A stretch of DNA of 64,000 nt from Lachnospiraceae bacterium (GCA_022791635.1 JAAVZL010000027.1:1-64000), one strand, 5' to 3'. Shown: positions 17,154 to 26,957, numbered from the stretch's first letter. Numbers and translations are program-made. The notes: generated from the sequence alone by a model not told the origin.

Positions 17154-17369
17154 CTACAAAAAGATCTCGCAGTCATCCTCCACCTTCTTGCAGTTCTTAA
17201 GCACCTCCTGCATCACAGCCTTAGGCTCCGCCCCTTTCTCAAACTCCACTATCATCTTCAGGGTCATAAAGCTTACGGTGGCATCCTTTACGCCCTTCGT
17301 CTTCTTCGCAGCCTCTTCCATCTTATTGGCACAGTTTGCACAGTCCACATCAATTTTATAAGTTTTCTT
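17154..17369 (-). CDS. stand-alone HMA metal-binding protein
   Basis: A 71-residue ferredoxin-like HMA domain with the metal motif DCANCANK (C11-x2-C14). It is shaped like a copper or zinc chaperone, or like the N-terminal domain of the pump. Start ATG 17369 follows GGAGGATGG. It lies 39 bases before the ATPase, which lacks this domain, so the two probably work as one split pump, with this protein delivering or sensing the ion. The promoter and CadC-like operator lie directly upstream. Confidence 0.8.
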   Translation of the reverse strand, partial: KKTYKIDVDCANCANKMEEAAKKTKGVKDATVSFMTLKMIVEFEKGAEPKAVMQEVLKNCKKVEDDCEIFL

Positions 17370-17405
17370 CATGATATCCATCCTCCACATCTTCAATATT
17401 CTTTC

Positions 17406-17462
17406 ATATGAATAATTGTTCATATATTGACTATATTATAACACCAGATTTGAGGATGTCAA
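17406..17462 (-). promoter_or_regulatory. metal-responsive promoter and operator
   Basis: TTGACA (17462-17457), 16 bases, TATAAT (17440-17435), then the palindrome ATATGAA-CAATTA-TTCATAT (17406-17425) around the start point. The operator closely resembles known CadC/SmtB boxes, and a CadC-like sensor is encoded in the unit. Confidence 0.82.
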
Positions 17463-17566
17463 GGGATATCAAAAAATTTATTAATTGATATAACCCATTG
17501 ATAAAAACCGCCCCTCCCAAAAACCAGGGTCTGAAACAGCCAGAGGGCCCGTCCGTCCTCCCTTCA

Positions 17567-18592
17567 CTAATACGTCCTCTTCTCCACAATCCGTTCCAAA
17601 TCCATAGAGGCATCAAAACACCTCTCCTCCACATATTGAACTCTATCCACTTCCTCCCCTCGTTCCAGCTTCTGAATAATCTCCTCCACTTTAGGACCAA
17701 GGAGCGGATTACATTCCACATCCATATTAAGCTCCCCTCTCTGCATAGCCTCAAAAGCAGATTTGGCCGCATCAAAGGAAATAAGAATCATATCTCCGTC
17801 AGGTCCACAGGTTTTTCCGGCATCCTGAATCGCCTCAATAGCCCCAAACGCCATATTATCATTCTCACATACCACTACATCAATATCCTCATAGGTAGCA
17901 AGAAAATATTTCATCACCTCACGCCCCTTCGTAAGCGTAAAGTCCCCGGACATCCGCTCCAGCATATTCCAGTTACTCTGGGCATTAAGAATCTCATCAA
18001 AACCCTCGGTCCGTCCAATCTGTGCCGAAGAGCCCAATGTTCCCTGAAGAGTCACTATCCGGATTTCTTCTTTCCCTCTTCCCTGATCCTCCAGACAATC
18101 CTTAAGCCACCGCCCGGCAATCCGTCCTTCCTCCTCAAAGTCGCTCCCCACCCAGCAGGTGTAAAGGCTCTCATCCTCCACCACCACCAGGCGATCCGAA
18201 AGAATCACCGGAATTCCGGCCGCCTTAGCCTCCTGGAGCACCGCATCCCAGCCCGTCTCCACAATCGGGTCCAGAATAATATAATCCACTTCCTGAAGAA
18301 TAAAATTCCGGATAGCCTTAATCTGGTTCTCCTGCTTTTGCTGTCCGTCCTCAAAAAGCAGATAATACCCATTCTCCTCCCGGAACGTATCCCGGAAGGA
18401 TTGGGTATTGGCCAGCCGCCAGTCAGACTCAGAGCCTACCTGGGCAAAGCCCACTACAATATAATCATCACTGTCTTCGATTTCATCCTCATACAGCAAA
18501 GTATTTTCCGGCTCTTCCTGCCGCTTCTCACAGCCGCACAAAACGGCAGTAAATGCCAGAAGCCCTATGATCCATGCTCTCTTCATCCTCAT
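17567..18592 (-). CDS. YtfQ-like sugar-binding lipoprotein, second copy
   Basis: About 341 residues; MKRAWIIGLLAFTAVLCGC is a lipoprotein signal with the lipid Cys at its end. The mature protein starts VVGFAQVGSESDWR and has DYIILDPIVETGWD, a close match to the YtfQ-like protein at 22444. It is last in the importer operon, after the two permeases. Two binding proteins for one transporter may widen the range of sugars, or this one may feed the two-component sensor. The start is uncertain: several ATG codons occur in frame between 18592 and 18628. Confidence 0.8.
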   Translation of the reverse strand: MRMKRAWIIGLLAFTAVLCGCEKRQEEPENTLLYEDEIEDSDDYIVVGFAQVGSESDWRLANTQSFRDTFREENGYYLLFEDGQQKQENQIKAIRNFILQEVDYIILDPIVETGWDAVLQEAKAAGIPVILSDRLVVVEDESLYTCWVGSDFEEEGRIAGRWLKDCLEDQGRGKEEIRIVTLQGTLGSSAQIGRTEGFDEILNAQSNWNMLERMSGDFTLTKGREVMKYFLATYEDIDVVVCENDNMAFGAIEAIQDAGKTCGPDGDMILISFDAAKSAFEAMQRGELNMDVECNPLLGPKVEEIIQKLERGEEVDRVQYVEERCFDASMDLERIVEKRTY

Positions 18593-18692
18593 GGCAGCCC
18601 TCATTGACCAAGCATTGTTACTGCCCATACACCTTAAGCTTTTGTGGCGTATAAGCAGTAACCATTCATCGTGTTCTTATGTCTGCATTTCC

Positions 18693-19709
18693 TTACTTCT
18701 TCGCATCCTTCATCTTGGCAAACACGCTCTGCAATACAATAAAGAAGCACAGAAGCGCCGCCACGGCGATGCTGGACCAGGAGCTTAAAAGCTTACCATT
18801 GGTCTTTACCAGGGTAGAAATCGTACCGTTGATCAGCACGCCGAAGAACGAACCAATCACATTTCCCACACCGCCGGTCAGAAGCGTTCCGCCGATAACT
18901 GCCGAAGCAATGGCATCCATCTCAAGGCCCAGAGCCTGACGCACGCTGCCCGACATGGTATTCATGCAGAAGCAGATGCCTCCCACGGAACACAGGAAAG
19001 AGGAAAGCATATAAGCCTTAAGCTTCGTCATCTTCACATTCAAACCCATCATGGTTGCCGACTGCTCATTGCCGCCCACCGCATAAAGACTGCGTCCAAA
19101 CTTGGTATACCGGAGCATGAAGAACACTGCAACCAGCACCACCAGAGCAATGATAACCGGAAGCCGTACAAAAGGAACCTGCAGTACGCCCTTGCTGTTT
19201 GTATAAGCCCCAAAGGGAATCTCAAACTTCATATTTGCCAATCCCACGAAAAAGGCATTCTGGCTGATGGACACCTGATCCGTACAGATCACCGCCGTCA
19301 TACCACGGGCAAAGAACATACCCGCCATGGTTACAATAAAAGGCTGAATCTCCAGATAACCCACACAGAAGCCCTGCACAAGGCCGAACACCAGGCCAAT
19401 CAGCAGAACCAGCACACACAAAAGCCCTGCATTCAAGCCCCACTGCTCCATGCCTACGGCCAGAAACATACAGTCCATGGCAACCAGGGAGCCTACCGAA
19501 ATATCAATGCCTCCCGTCAGCATCACACAGGTCATGCCACAGGCAATACAGAGAAGTCCCGCATTGTTAATCAGAATATTCAAAAAGGTCTGTAGATGCG
19601 TGAAGCCCTTTGAGGAATAAATCACACAGCCCACCGCATACATCACAACAAACAGTACAATGGTAATCAAAAGCAATAGAGTGTTGCTGTTTATCTTTTT
19701 CCCTTTCAT
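18693..19709 (-). CDS. yjfF: sugar ABC permease, YjfF type
   Basis: A 338-residue membrane protein of the ribose/galactofuranose permease family with about ten hydrophobic segments; GGIDISVGSLVAMDC near residue 66 and GGTLLTGGVGNVIGSFFG near 273 are family marks. It pairs with the permease just upstream, overlapping its stop by four bases, and with the ATPase before that. AAGGAGGTG lies before the ATG. Given the araBAR genes in the same direction, L-arabinose is the likely cargo, though YjfF in E. coli takes galactofuranose. Confidence 0.85.
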   Translation of the reverse strand: MKGKKINSNTLLLLITIVLFVVMYAVGCVIYSSKGFTHLQTFLNILINNAGLLCIACGMTCVMLTGGIDISVGSLVAMDCMFLAVGMEQWGLNAGLLCVLVLLIGLVFGLVQGFCVGYLEIQPFIVTMAGMFFARGMTAVICTDQVSISQNAFFVGLANMKFEIPFGAYTNSKGVLQVPFVRLPVIIALVVLVAVFFMLRYTKFGRSLYAVGGNEQSATMMGLNVKMTKLKAYMLSSFLCSVGGICFCMNTMSGSVRQALGLEMDAIASAVIGGTLLTGGVGNVIGSFFGVLINGTISTLVKTNGKLLSSWSSIAVAALLCFFIVLQSVFAKMKDAKK

Positions 19710-20773
19710 GCCGCAGCACCTCCTTTCGCCAGCGCTCTCTTGGCTGACATCCGTTTCATATAAGCCTTAAAGGGAGGAGCCTGAATGGTTACAATAATCA
19801 GTACGATAATCGCCTTGTATACCGGAGCCACATCCGAAGAAACACCCAGGGCATACAGGGTTGTGGTAATAGCCTGGATGGTATAGGCACCGATAATGGA
19901 GCCCGCCAGGTTAAACTTACCGCCGCCTAAGCTGTTGCCGCCAAGAGCCACCGCCAGAATAGCATCCAGCTCGTAATTCAGACCAATGTTATTGGAGTCG
20001 GCGGAGCTGATACGGGAAGCTCCTACTATGCCGGCAATGCCAGCTGCAAGGCCGCACACCACATAACACACAAAAATAATCTTTGACGAATTCAGTCCCG
20101 CAATCCGGGAAGCCTTCTTATTGATACCCACACTCTGAATGTAAAGACCCAGAGCCGTCTTCTTAAGAAGCACCATCATAACAGCCACACAGATGGCCGC
20201 AATGATAATAGGTGTAGGCATAAATCCTGCGTAACCTCCAAAGAACTTAAAGGAATCATTCCGCACATATACAATCAGGTTGTTGCAGAGCAAAAGTCCG
20301 ATAGCCCGGGCTGCCGAAAACAAAATCAATGTAGCCACCATAGGCTGTACATTCAGGTAAGCCACAAGAAATCCGTTAAAGGCACCGCACAGGCAGCCCA
20401 TCAAAACACCGCCCAGAACGCCCACCAAAAGGGGAACAGCCAAATCATTGGTAGAGGACACGCCGTATCCTGCCAGCAGCATACAGCAGAAAGATGCCGC
20501 CAGAGACATAACGGATCCCACGGAAATATCCGTTCCGGCCGAGGCAGACACCACCAGGGTCATACCCACCGCAAGAATGGCAATCTCGCTGCCACGGTTC
20601 AAAATATCAATCAGACGGCCGTAGAGCACGCCATTTCGAATGGAAATGGTAAAAAAGTTGAAGGCAAAATTGCCGGAAGCAACATCAAAGATGATGTTTA
20701 CTGCCATTACCAGTACCATACAAAAGATAGGGAGGAACAGGGCCATCCCCGTAATTTTTTTCACTTTATTCAT
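19706..20773 (-). CDS. ytfT: sugar ABC permease, YtfT type
   Basis: About 355 residues with roughly ten membrane helices; GTDISVGSVMSLAAS and GGNSLGGGKFNLAGSIIGA are the family marks. I start it at ATG 20773, which overlaps the end of the ATPase gene by eight bases and has GGAGG in that gene's last codons, so translation is coupled. It forms the membrane channel with the YjfF-type partner. Confidence 0.85.
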   Translation of the reverse strand: MNKVKKITGMALFLPIFCMVLVMAVNIIFDVASGNFAFNFFTISIRNGVLYGRLIDILNRGSEIAILAVGMTLVVSASAGTDISVGSVMSLAASFCCMLLAGYGVSSTNDLAVPLLVGVLGGVLMGCLCGAFNGFLVAYLNVQPMVATLILFSAARAIGLLLCNNLIVYVRNDSFKFFGGYAGFMPTPIIIAAICVAVMMVLLKKTALGLYIQSVGINKKASRIAGLNSSKIIFVCYVVCGLAAGIAGIVGASRISSADSNNIGLNYELDAILAVALGGNSLGGGKFNLAGSIIGAYTIQAITTTLYALGVSSDVAPVYKAIIVLIIVTIQAPPFKAYMKRMSAKRALAKGGAAA

Positions 20774-22286
20774 TGCTGCCACCTCCTGCAATCGCTTTCA
20801 TTACAGTCTCCTGTGTCAGGCTCTCGGTGATCTCTCCAACCTTTGCACCGTCCCGCAGCACTGCCATCTTGGTACAGGTACGAAGCATCTCCTCGATCTC
20901 AGAGGAAATGAAGATAATACTCTTTCCCTCCTTAGCTAATTTCAGCACCAATTTCTGAATCTCCGTCTTCGTACCAATGTCAATTCCACGGGTGGGCTCA
21001 TCCAGAATCAGGAAATCCGGATCCGTGGCAAGCCAGCGTCCTAAGATCACCTTCTGCTGATTACCGCCGGAGAGCTGGCGAATCAGGGTCTCACGGCTGG
21101 CCGTCTTAATCTGAAGCATATCTATGTATTTATCCGCCAGTTCAATCTGCTCTTTCATAGACAGAAGACGGAACATGCCCCGTTTTGCCTGAAGTGCCAG
21201 AATGATATTTTCCCGGACAGACAGATCTCCGATGATACCCTCCGCCTTTCGGTCGTCCGGCAGAAGCCCCATGCCAAGATTCATGGCATCAATGGGCGCA
21301 TTGATCTTTGCTTCCTTTCCATTGACCTTCAAGGTTCCTGTCTGATTCTTATCCGCACCATAGATCACACGGGCCAGCTCGCTTCGTCCGGAGCCGAGAA
21401 GTCCTGTAAGTCCCACAACCTCGCCTTTGTGAATCTGAAGATCAAAGGGCTTGATGGTTCCCTTGTGGCTTAAGCCCTGGGCATCAATGAGAATATCCTC
21501 ATCGCCGAATACCGGAGACTCGTCGGACTTGATAGATGCCAGATCGTCAAAATCCTTGCCCATCATAGCTGCCACCAGCTTTACACGGGGCAGATCCTCA
21601 ATTGGGTACTCTCCCACAAGCTGGCCGTTCCGAAGCACCGTAATGCGATCGCAGACCGCATACACCTGCTCCAGGAAATGGGTGACAAAGACAATTCCAA
21701 CACCTTTTGCCTTAAGCTGATTCATCAGATGAAACAGCTTCTCCACCTCATTGTCGTCCAGAGACGAAGTGGGCTCATCCAGAATCAGAACCTTACAGTC
21801 CATATCCACCGCACGGGCAATAGCAATCATCTGCTGCAGTGCCAGGGAATACTCCTCCAAGTTCTGAGTCACATCAATATTCATTTCCAGGTCCGCTACG
21901 ATAGCCTCGGATTTCTTTATCATGGTTTTCCAGTCAATGGTTCCAAGCTTTGTCTTCGGCTCACGTCCAATAAACAGATTTTCAGCCACGCTTAAATTCG
22001 GACAAAGGTTTACTTCCTGATACACGGTTGAAATACCTTTTTTCTGAGCATCCAGCGTGGAATGATTTACAACAGGGCCGTCAATGCCCTCCACATGAAT
22101 TTCACCGGCCTCAAACGCATTGATACCGGTCAGACACTTAATAAGTGTTGATTTGCCTGCGCCGTTCTCCCCCATCAGCGCATGAATCTCACCTTTTCGC
22201 AAAGTAAAATCCACATTGTCAAGAGCTTTCACTCCCGGGAAAGTCATGGATATGCCGCGCATGGTCAATACTACCTGATTGTCCAT
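20766..22286 (-). CDS. ytfR: sugar ABC ATPase with two ATP-binding domains
   Basis: About 506 residues with two ABC domains as in RbsA, MglA and YtfR. Domain 1 has GENGAGKSTL and VLILDEPTSSLDD; domain 2 has GLLGSGRSEL, LSGGNQQKVILGRW and LILDEPTRGIDIG. It drives sugar import through the two permeases. I start it at ATG 22286 (MDNQVVLTMRG) after AAGGAAAG. It follows the binding-protein gene through a gap with two hairpins that would lower its message level against that of the binding protein. Confidence 0.87.
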   Translation of the reverse strand: MDNQVVLTMRGISMTFPGVKALDNVDFTLRKGEIHALMGENGAGKSTLIKCLTGINAFEAGEIHVEGIDGPVVNHSTLDAQKKGISTVYQEVNLCPNLSVAENLFIGREPKTKLGTIDWKTMIKKSEAIVADLEMNIDVTQNLEEYSLALQQMIAIARAVDMDCKVLILDEPTSSLDDNEVEKLFHLMNQLKAKGVGIVFVTHFLEQVYAVCDRITVLRNGQLVGEYPIEDLPRVKLVAAMMGKDFDDLASIKSDESPVFGDEDILIDAQGLSHKGTIKPFDLQIHKGEVVGLTGLLGSGRSELARVIYGADKNQTGTLKVNGKEAKINAPIDAMNLGMGLLPDDRKAEGIIGDLSVRENIILALQAKRGMFRLLSMKEQIELADKYIDMLQIKTASRETLIRQLSGGNQQKVILGRWLATDPDFLILDEPTRGIDIGTKTEIQKLVLKLAKEGKSIIFISSEIEEMLRTCTKMAVLRDGAKVGEITESLTQETVMKAIAGGGSNE

Positions 22287-22362
22287 AATTTCTTTCCTTT
22301 CCTTAACTTGTACATGCTTTCTGTACATACAGGTATACCCGTAGGGTGTTTCTGTTGAGAAA

Positions 22363-22431
22363 GGGGAGGCCCGTTTTCACCAACCTCCCAATCATTGTTG
22401 CTATGTCCTGTCTGTGAACCCATCTTCACAG
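22363..22431 (-). promoter_or_regulatory. two hairpins between binding protein and ATPase genes
   Basis: Arms CTGTGAA/TTCACAG (22412-22431) and GGGAGG/CCTCCC (22363-22389) follow the ytfQ stop on the minus strand. A CT-rich stretch follows the second. Such hairpins commonly shield the binding-protein message or partly stop transcription, so that more binding protein than transporter is made. Confidence 0.55.
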
Positions 22432-22443
22432 GTCAGAAATTGT

Positions 22444-23556
22444 TTAGTACTGTGCGGCAATAATATCATCCGTTACTACAGTTAAGTTCTGAGTCTCCCC
22501 ATTTACCTCGATAGAAGAGATAATGTCCTCATTTACGAACCAGTGCTCTTCCATGTACACTTCCTTCTCCGGTGTTCCGCCGCTTGCAAGAGTCTTGATA
22601 ACCTCTTCTACAAAAGGAGCTGCCAGCGGGTTGCACTCGAAATCTGCATTAATATCGCCGGATTTTACAAACTCAAGACCTGCCGTACAAGCGTCAAAGG
22701 AAATCAAAATCACGTCGCCGTTAACACCGTAGGAAACGCCTGCCTGCTTCATAGCATCCATGGCGCCGAATGCTTCGTTATCATTCTGGCATACAACTAC
22801 GTTGAACTTTCCTTCATAGGACTTGCAGTAGGACTCCATAACCTCTGCGCCGCCGTCCTGTGTGAAATCACCACTCTGGGAATCTACGATGGTCCATCCC
22901 TCTCTGTCAGCAATCTCTTTAAAGCCTTCGGTACGTCCGATGGTTGCGGATGCGCCGGTGGAACCCTCGATTACAAGTGCGTTGATCTCAGTGATGCCTT
23001 TCTCTGCTGCGTAAGCCTTCAGCCACTCGCCTGCTGCAAGACCTTCTGTCTTGAAGTTGGAACCTACCCAGGATACATACTTGTCGGAATCCTCAATAGT
23101 ACGGTCAATTATGATAACCGGAATGCCTGCATCCTCACACTCGGTCAGCACGGTGTCCCAGCCAGTGGAAACGATGGGGTCAATGATGATGTAGTCTACA
23201 TCCTGCTCAATGAATCCACGAACAGCCTCAAGCTGTACGGCGGAATCGTTGTCACAGTCTACAAACTGCAGGTCGTAGCCGTTTTCTGCGGAAAATACAT
23301 CCTGGCAGGACTTGGTGGAAGCGGTACGCCAGTCAGACTCATGTCCAACCTGTGCAAAGCCGATGGTGATTACATCGCCGGATGCTGCCGGAGCATCCGC
23401 ATCTGCCTCTGCATCGTCGCTGCTCTCTGCAGGCGCCTCCGCCGGAGCGTCAGCTGCAGGTGCATCCGCAGGCGCATCTCCCTTAGAGCCGCAGCCAGAC
23501 AGCATGGTTGCCGTCATAGCTACACACAACAGTAAGCCGATCAATTTTCTTTTCAT
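22444..23556 (-). CDS. ytfQ: YtfQ-like sugar-binding lipoprotein
   Basis: About 370 residues. The signal MKRKLIGLLLCVAMTATMLSGC ends in the lipid Cys, followed by a flexible linker of Ala, Asp, Pro and Glu repeats. The binding fold starts ITIGFAQVGHESDWR and continues with DYIIIDPIVSTGWD. E. coli YtfQ binds galactofuranose; here the arabinose genes upstream point to L-arabinose or its furanose form. AGGGAGGG precedes the ATG at 23556. It is the first gene of the importer block and has its own promoter. Confidence 0.85.
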   Translation of the reverse strand: MKRKLIGLLLCVAMTATMLSGCGSKGDAPADAPAADAPAEAPAESSDDAEADADAPAASGDVITIGFAQVGHESDWRTASTKSCQDVFSAENGYDLQFVDCDNDSAVQLEAVRGFIEQDVDYIIIDPIVSTGWDTVLTECEDAGIPVIIIDRTIEDSDKYVSWVGSNFKTEGLAAGEWLKAYAAEKGITEINALVIEGSTGASATIGRTEGFKEIADREGWTIVDSQSGDFTQDGGAEVMESYCKSYEGKFNVVVCQNDNEAFGAMDAMKQAGVSYGVNGDVILISFDACTAGLEFVKSGDINADFECNPLAAPFVEEVIKTLASGGTPEKEVYMEEHWFVNEDIISSIEVNGETQNLTVVTDDIIAAQY

Positions 23557-23658
23557 GGTCAAAAACCCTCCCTGTGTTATATTTGCCAAGCTTTTCTTGA
23601 CTATGGTTTTATTTTAGGACAGAGAAGCTTTTTTTGATACGGACATCCTTTTGAAATA

Positions 23659-23687
23659 AGTATAATTATTTACTAAGTTTTGAACAA
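23659..23687 (-). promoter_or_regulatory. candidate promoter of the importer operon
   Basis: TTGTTC (23687-23682), 17 bases and TATACT (23664-23659) in an AT-rich gap between the sensor kinase and the binding-protein gene. Activation by the AraC-type response regulator encoded upstream would be expected here. Confidence 0.5.
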
Positions 23688-23759
23688 ATTATTAACAAAG
23701 TTTGTTTTTTTCCGAAAAAGGTTTATTTTTTTCTGATGCCGATTTTACCGGACAGACTG

Positions 23760-25202
23760 TCACTCCTTTTCCGCCGGAATCGTAACCACCGCCTCCGTCC
23801 AGGAGCCGTAAACACTGTTCATAACCAGGCCATACCCATTTCCGTAGTTCAGACGGATTCTCTGATCCACATTGAAGAGGCCAAAGCCCGAGGGATCCTT
23901 CGGATCCTGCTCTCCGCAGATAATCCGTCGGACTCTCTTTAGCTTCTCCGGGGGCATACCCCTTCCATTATCCCACACCCGAAAAACCAAAGTCTCTCCT
24001 CTCTTCTCTCCGGACACCTCAATTCGTCCCTTCCCACGCTTATTCTTAATTCCATGGTACAGGGCATTCTCCACCAAAGGCTGCATGGTCAGCTTTAGAA
24101 TCTGATATTGGTACAATTCTTCGGGTATGCGGATGTCATAATCCAGAATGTCCCGGTAGCGCACCTTCTGAATCTTAAGATAGCTTCGGATATGCGCCTC
24201 CTCCTCCCGGACGGAAATGTAATCCCGGCCTTTGCTTAAGGTGGTGCGGAAAAAATCGGACAGAGCGGACACCATCATCACCACCTGCTCCTTTTCTTCG
24301 GCCTCCGCAAGCCAGATAATGGTATCTAAGGTATTATAAAGAAAATGGGGATTGATCTGAGCCTGCAGAAGCTTCAGCTCCGTAGCCCGCAAGTTGAGCT
24401 GCTCAATGCGGATATCCTCCACCAGATTTCCGATTTTCTCCACCATCTGGTTAAAGCTGGAGTTCAGGACCGCCAGCTCGTCTGTACTGCCCTCCTGGGC
24501 GCGGACTGCAAAGTCTCCGCTTCCGGCCAGAGTTGTAACCTCACAGAGATTTCGGATAGGCTTTGTGATACCGGTCATGATCTTCCGGCTGATCAGAAGA
24601 GCGCCTCCCAAAATCACCGCAAAAATCAGGCTGCTCATGCGGATCGCTGTGTCCACATCGGAACGGATCCCTTCTCTTAAATCCTCCAGATTGGTAGTCT
24701 CATAATAGATATACTGCTGAATCTGCTCCTGAATAAGCTCTGTCAAAATGCGGATATTCAAATCCAGACGCTCCATATTAATATCATAGGAGCCTCCCTT
24801 CATCATATCGGTCTCGATCTCCTCCACCCGATTTTCCAGCGTATTAAGGCTTTTTAGAATCCTGCTTAAGCGATTTCTGGCATAGTCCGCATCTGCCGTC
24901 TCGTAGAGTCCCCCAAAGACCTCCCTCGCTTCCTCGATCATCTGCTGGGGCTGTTCTAGGTCTACCAGCTCCGAAGCCCGCTGGGCATTGGCCACAATGA
25001 TGTACATAATGTAATCCATATCCTCTTTAAAGGCAATGTTATAGGCATTTGCCTTGGATATATTTTCCACTACCGCGTCATAGCGCTCCGAGAACTGCTG
25101 TACTATGAATAACAGATAGACGATCATCACAGTCAGAGGGATCAGGCAGACCAACAAAAGCATATTTAAACGGCTTTTAATAGACGAATCTTTTTTTAAC
25201 AT
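23760..25202 (-). CDS. YesM-type sensor histidine kinase
   Basis: A 480-residue membrane kinase: one helix near residues 11-33, an extracellular helical sensor to about 185, a second helix, a HAMP domain near 210-260, then the His-kinase domain with QAQINPHFLYNT (phospho-His near 285) and the ATP site with DNGRGMPP and GFGLFNV. YesM kinases pair with YesN regulators for sugar uptake. The partner gene is 38 bases upstream in the same direction. The signal may be the sugar-loaded binding protein. Confidence 0.87.
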   Translation of the reverse strand: MLKKDSSIKSRLNMLLLVCLIPLTVMIVYLLFIVQQFSERYDAVVENISKANAYNIAFKEDMDYIMYIIVANAQRASELVDLEQPQQMIEEAREVFGGLYETADADYARNRLSRILKSLNTLENRVEEIETDMMKGGSYDINMERLDLNIRILTELIQEQIQQYIYYETTNLEDLREGIRSDVDTAIRMSSLIFAVILGGALLISRKIMTGITKPIRNLCEVTTLAGSGDFAVRAQEGSTDELAVLNSSFNQMVEKIGNLVEDIRIEQLNLRATELKLLQAQINPHFLYNTLDTIIWLAEAEEKEQVVMMVSALSDFFRTTLSKGRDYISVREEEAHIRSYLKIQKVRYRDILDYDIRIPEELYQYQILKLTMQPLVENALYHGIKNKRGKGRIEVSGEKRGETLVFRVWDNGRGMPPEKLKRVRRIICGEQDPKDPSGFGLFNVDQRIRLNYGNGYGLVMNSVYGSWTEAVVTIPAEKE

Positions 25203-25239
25203 GTTTTATTCCCATTCTGCTGTTTTTTGGCTTAACAGG

Positions 25240-26850
25240 CTACGCACCTGCCCGAAATTCTCTGGGCGTGCATTCCTGTGTTTTCTTAAAGAGGTAGCTG
25301 AAATAATGGGGATCCTTGTAGCCCACGGCAAAAGCGATTTCCGCCGTTTTCATAGAGGTCCCCCGAAGAAGCTCTCTGGCCTTTTCCATCCGCACCGCCG
25401 TCAGATATTCAATAAAGGTCTGTCCCGTTTCCTGGCTGAAAATCGTGCTGAAATGGTTCGGGCTCAAGTTTACGCTGGCCGCCGTCATATTAAGAGAAAT
25501 TTCCTCATTGTCATAATTTTCCCGGATAAATGCCTTGGCATCCTTTAAAAGAGAGCTGTATTTCTGCCGAGATACAGCCTCCCGAAGCTCCAGGGCCGCC
25601 TCCAGCACCCTGATCAGATACCCCTTGGTCTTCTCCACGGTAGAAAAGATGGAGGTCATATTTTGGAAATCACCGCACCGCTCTATCAAATCCCCCGCCT
25701 CAAATCCCATCTGCTGAACCTGCCCTACTGCCGCAAAGTAGAGGTCTATGGTCACATACTGCCGAAAGAGTATCGACTGGATATTCTTCTCCCCAAGGCT
25801 TTTCAGGTATTCGTCCAGAAAATGCGGGATCTGACTCTTTAAGCCGGTCTTCAAAAAGCTCTCTGCCACCCGGCGATCAAGATGACGCATATCCAGATCA
25901 TCCAGGCAGATATCCTCCTTTGCAGCCTCCTTAAGCTCCTTGCTGCTGTCTATCACCTGATTGCGCTTTTTCAGATACCGGTAGGCAAAGGCCCGGTTGG
26001 CCTCCTCAAAGCAGCGTCCAAGCTCGGAAAGCCGCATGGCGGGACGGCCTAAGCCCCCGAAGTACTCTACTGTCTCATAGGAGCGTAAGGTTTTCTCCAG
26101 CTTTTGAAGAAAGTCCTTTTGCACCTTTAGAAGCTCCTTTTCTCCCGTTTCCTTCAAAAGAAAGGCCCATCCCTCCAGACCAAGCTCTATCATCAGAACT
26201 TCGGCCATCTCTTCTGTCATTTCCTCGATAGCCTTTGTGGCCCGGTTTTCCTCCTCGTCATAGCCCTCGCCTCCGTCGCTGGCAAAGATTTGAAAGAGCA
26301 GGATGTTGTAGCGGTTGGCTGCAAGCTCCAGACCAATCTTTCGTCCCTCCTTGAGAAGCTCCGACACAGGTCTTGTACCGGATACCAGGCTTCGGAAGAA
26401 CTTCTGTCTGGCAAGCTGGGTATTTTCCAGACGCTCTTGCTCAAAGGTTGCCAGGAAGCGGCGCTGCTGCTGTTCCTCCTCCACCTGTCTGCCAACCTTT
26501 TTCACAGCCTCCAAAAGCTGATTTCCGGAAATAGGCTTTACCAGATAATCGGTGATGCCGATACTGATGCCTTCCTTGGCATACTCGAATTCATCGTAGC
26601 CGCTCAGAACAAGAATCTTCACATCCGGCATTTCCTGCTTTACCAGGCGGCTTAACTCCAGGCCGTCCATAAAAGGCATTTTAATATCTGTGATCAGAAT
26701 ATCCGGCCGGGTCTTCTGGATCAGCGGATAGGCCAGCTCGCCATCACTTGCCTCTCCCACAAACCGGAAGCCTTCCTCCTCCCAGGGAATATTATTTTTG
26801 ATCCCTTCACGCATTACCACTTCGTCTTCTACCAGAAATACTTTCAGCAT
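25240..26850 (-). CDS. YesN-type response regulator with AraC DNA-binding domain
   Basis: A 536-residue regulator. The receiver domain (1-120) has acidic E8/D9, the phosphorylated D55 in LITDIKMP, and the late Lys in YLVKPIS. A long middle region follows, then an AraC-type double HTH at the end (NLSPNHFSTIFSQETGQTFIEYL and AEIAFAVGYKDPHYFSYLFKK). It should switch on the importer genes downstream when the YesM-type partner is active. Confidence 0.88.
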   Translation of the reverse strand: MLKVFLVEDEVVMREGIKNNIPWEEEGFRFVGEASDGELAYPLIQKTRPDILITDIKMPFMDGLELSRLVKQEMPDVKILVLSGYDEFEYAKEGISIGITDYLVKPISGNQLLEAVKKVGRQVEEEQQQRRFLATFEQERLENTQLARQKFFRSLVSGTRPVSELLKEGRKIGLELAANRYNILLFQIFASDGGEGYDEEENRATKAIEEMTEEMAEVLMIELGLEGWAFLLKETGEKELLKVQKDFLQKLEKTLRSYETVEYFGGLGRPAMRLSELGRCFEEANRAFAYRYLKKRNQVIDSSKELKEAAKEDICLDDLDMRHLDRRVAESFLKTGLKSQIPHFLDEYLKSLGEKNIQSILFRQYVTIDLYFAAVGQVQQMGFEAGDLIERCGDFQNMTSIFSTVEKTKGYLIRVLEAALELREAVSRQKYSSLLKDAKAFIRENYDNEEISLNMTAASVNLSPNHFSTIFSQETGQTFIEYLTAVRMEKARELLRGTSMKTAEIAFAVGYKDPHYFSYLFKKTQECTPREFRAGA

Positions 26851-26878
26851 GGTTTTCCTCTATATTTCGTTCCGCAGA

Positions 26879-26924
26879 AGGAGGATGGCGCACAAAAAGC
26901 TTCTGCCATATGCGTCATCCTCCT
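26879..26924. repeat. hairpin between kinase gene and response regulator
   Basis: Arms AGGAGGATGGCGCA and TGCGTCATCCTCCT (26879-26892, 26911-26924) pair with one mismatch. It lies in the gap between the ribulokinase-like gene and the two-component genes and could attenuate or process the message. Confidence 0.5.
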
Positions 26925-26957
26925 CTGAGATTCATTTTGCAGTTCTATGGGGTACTG

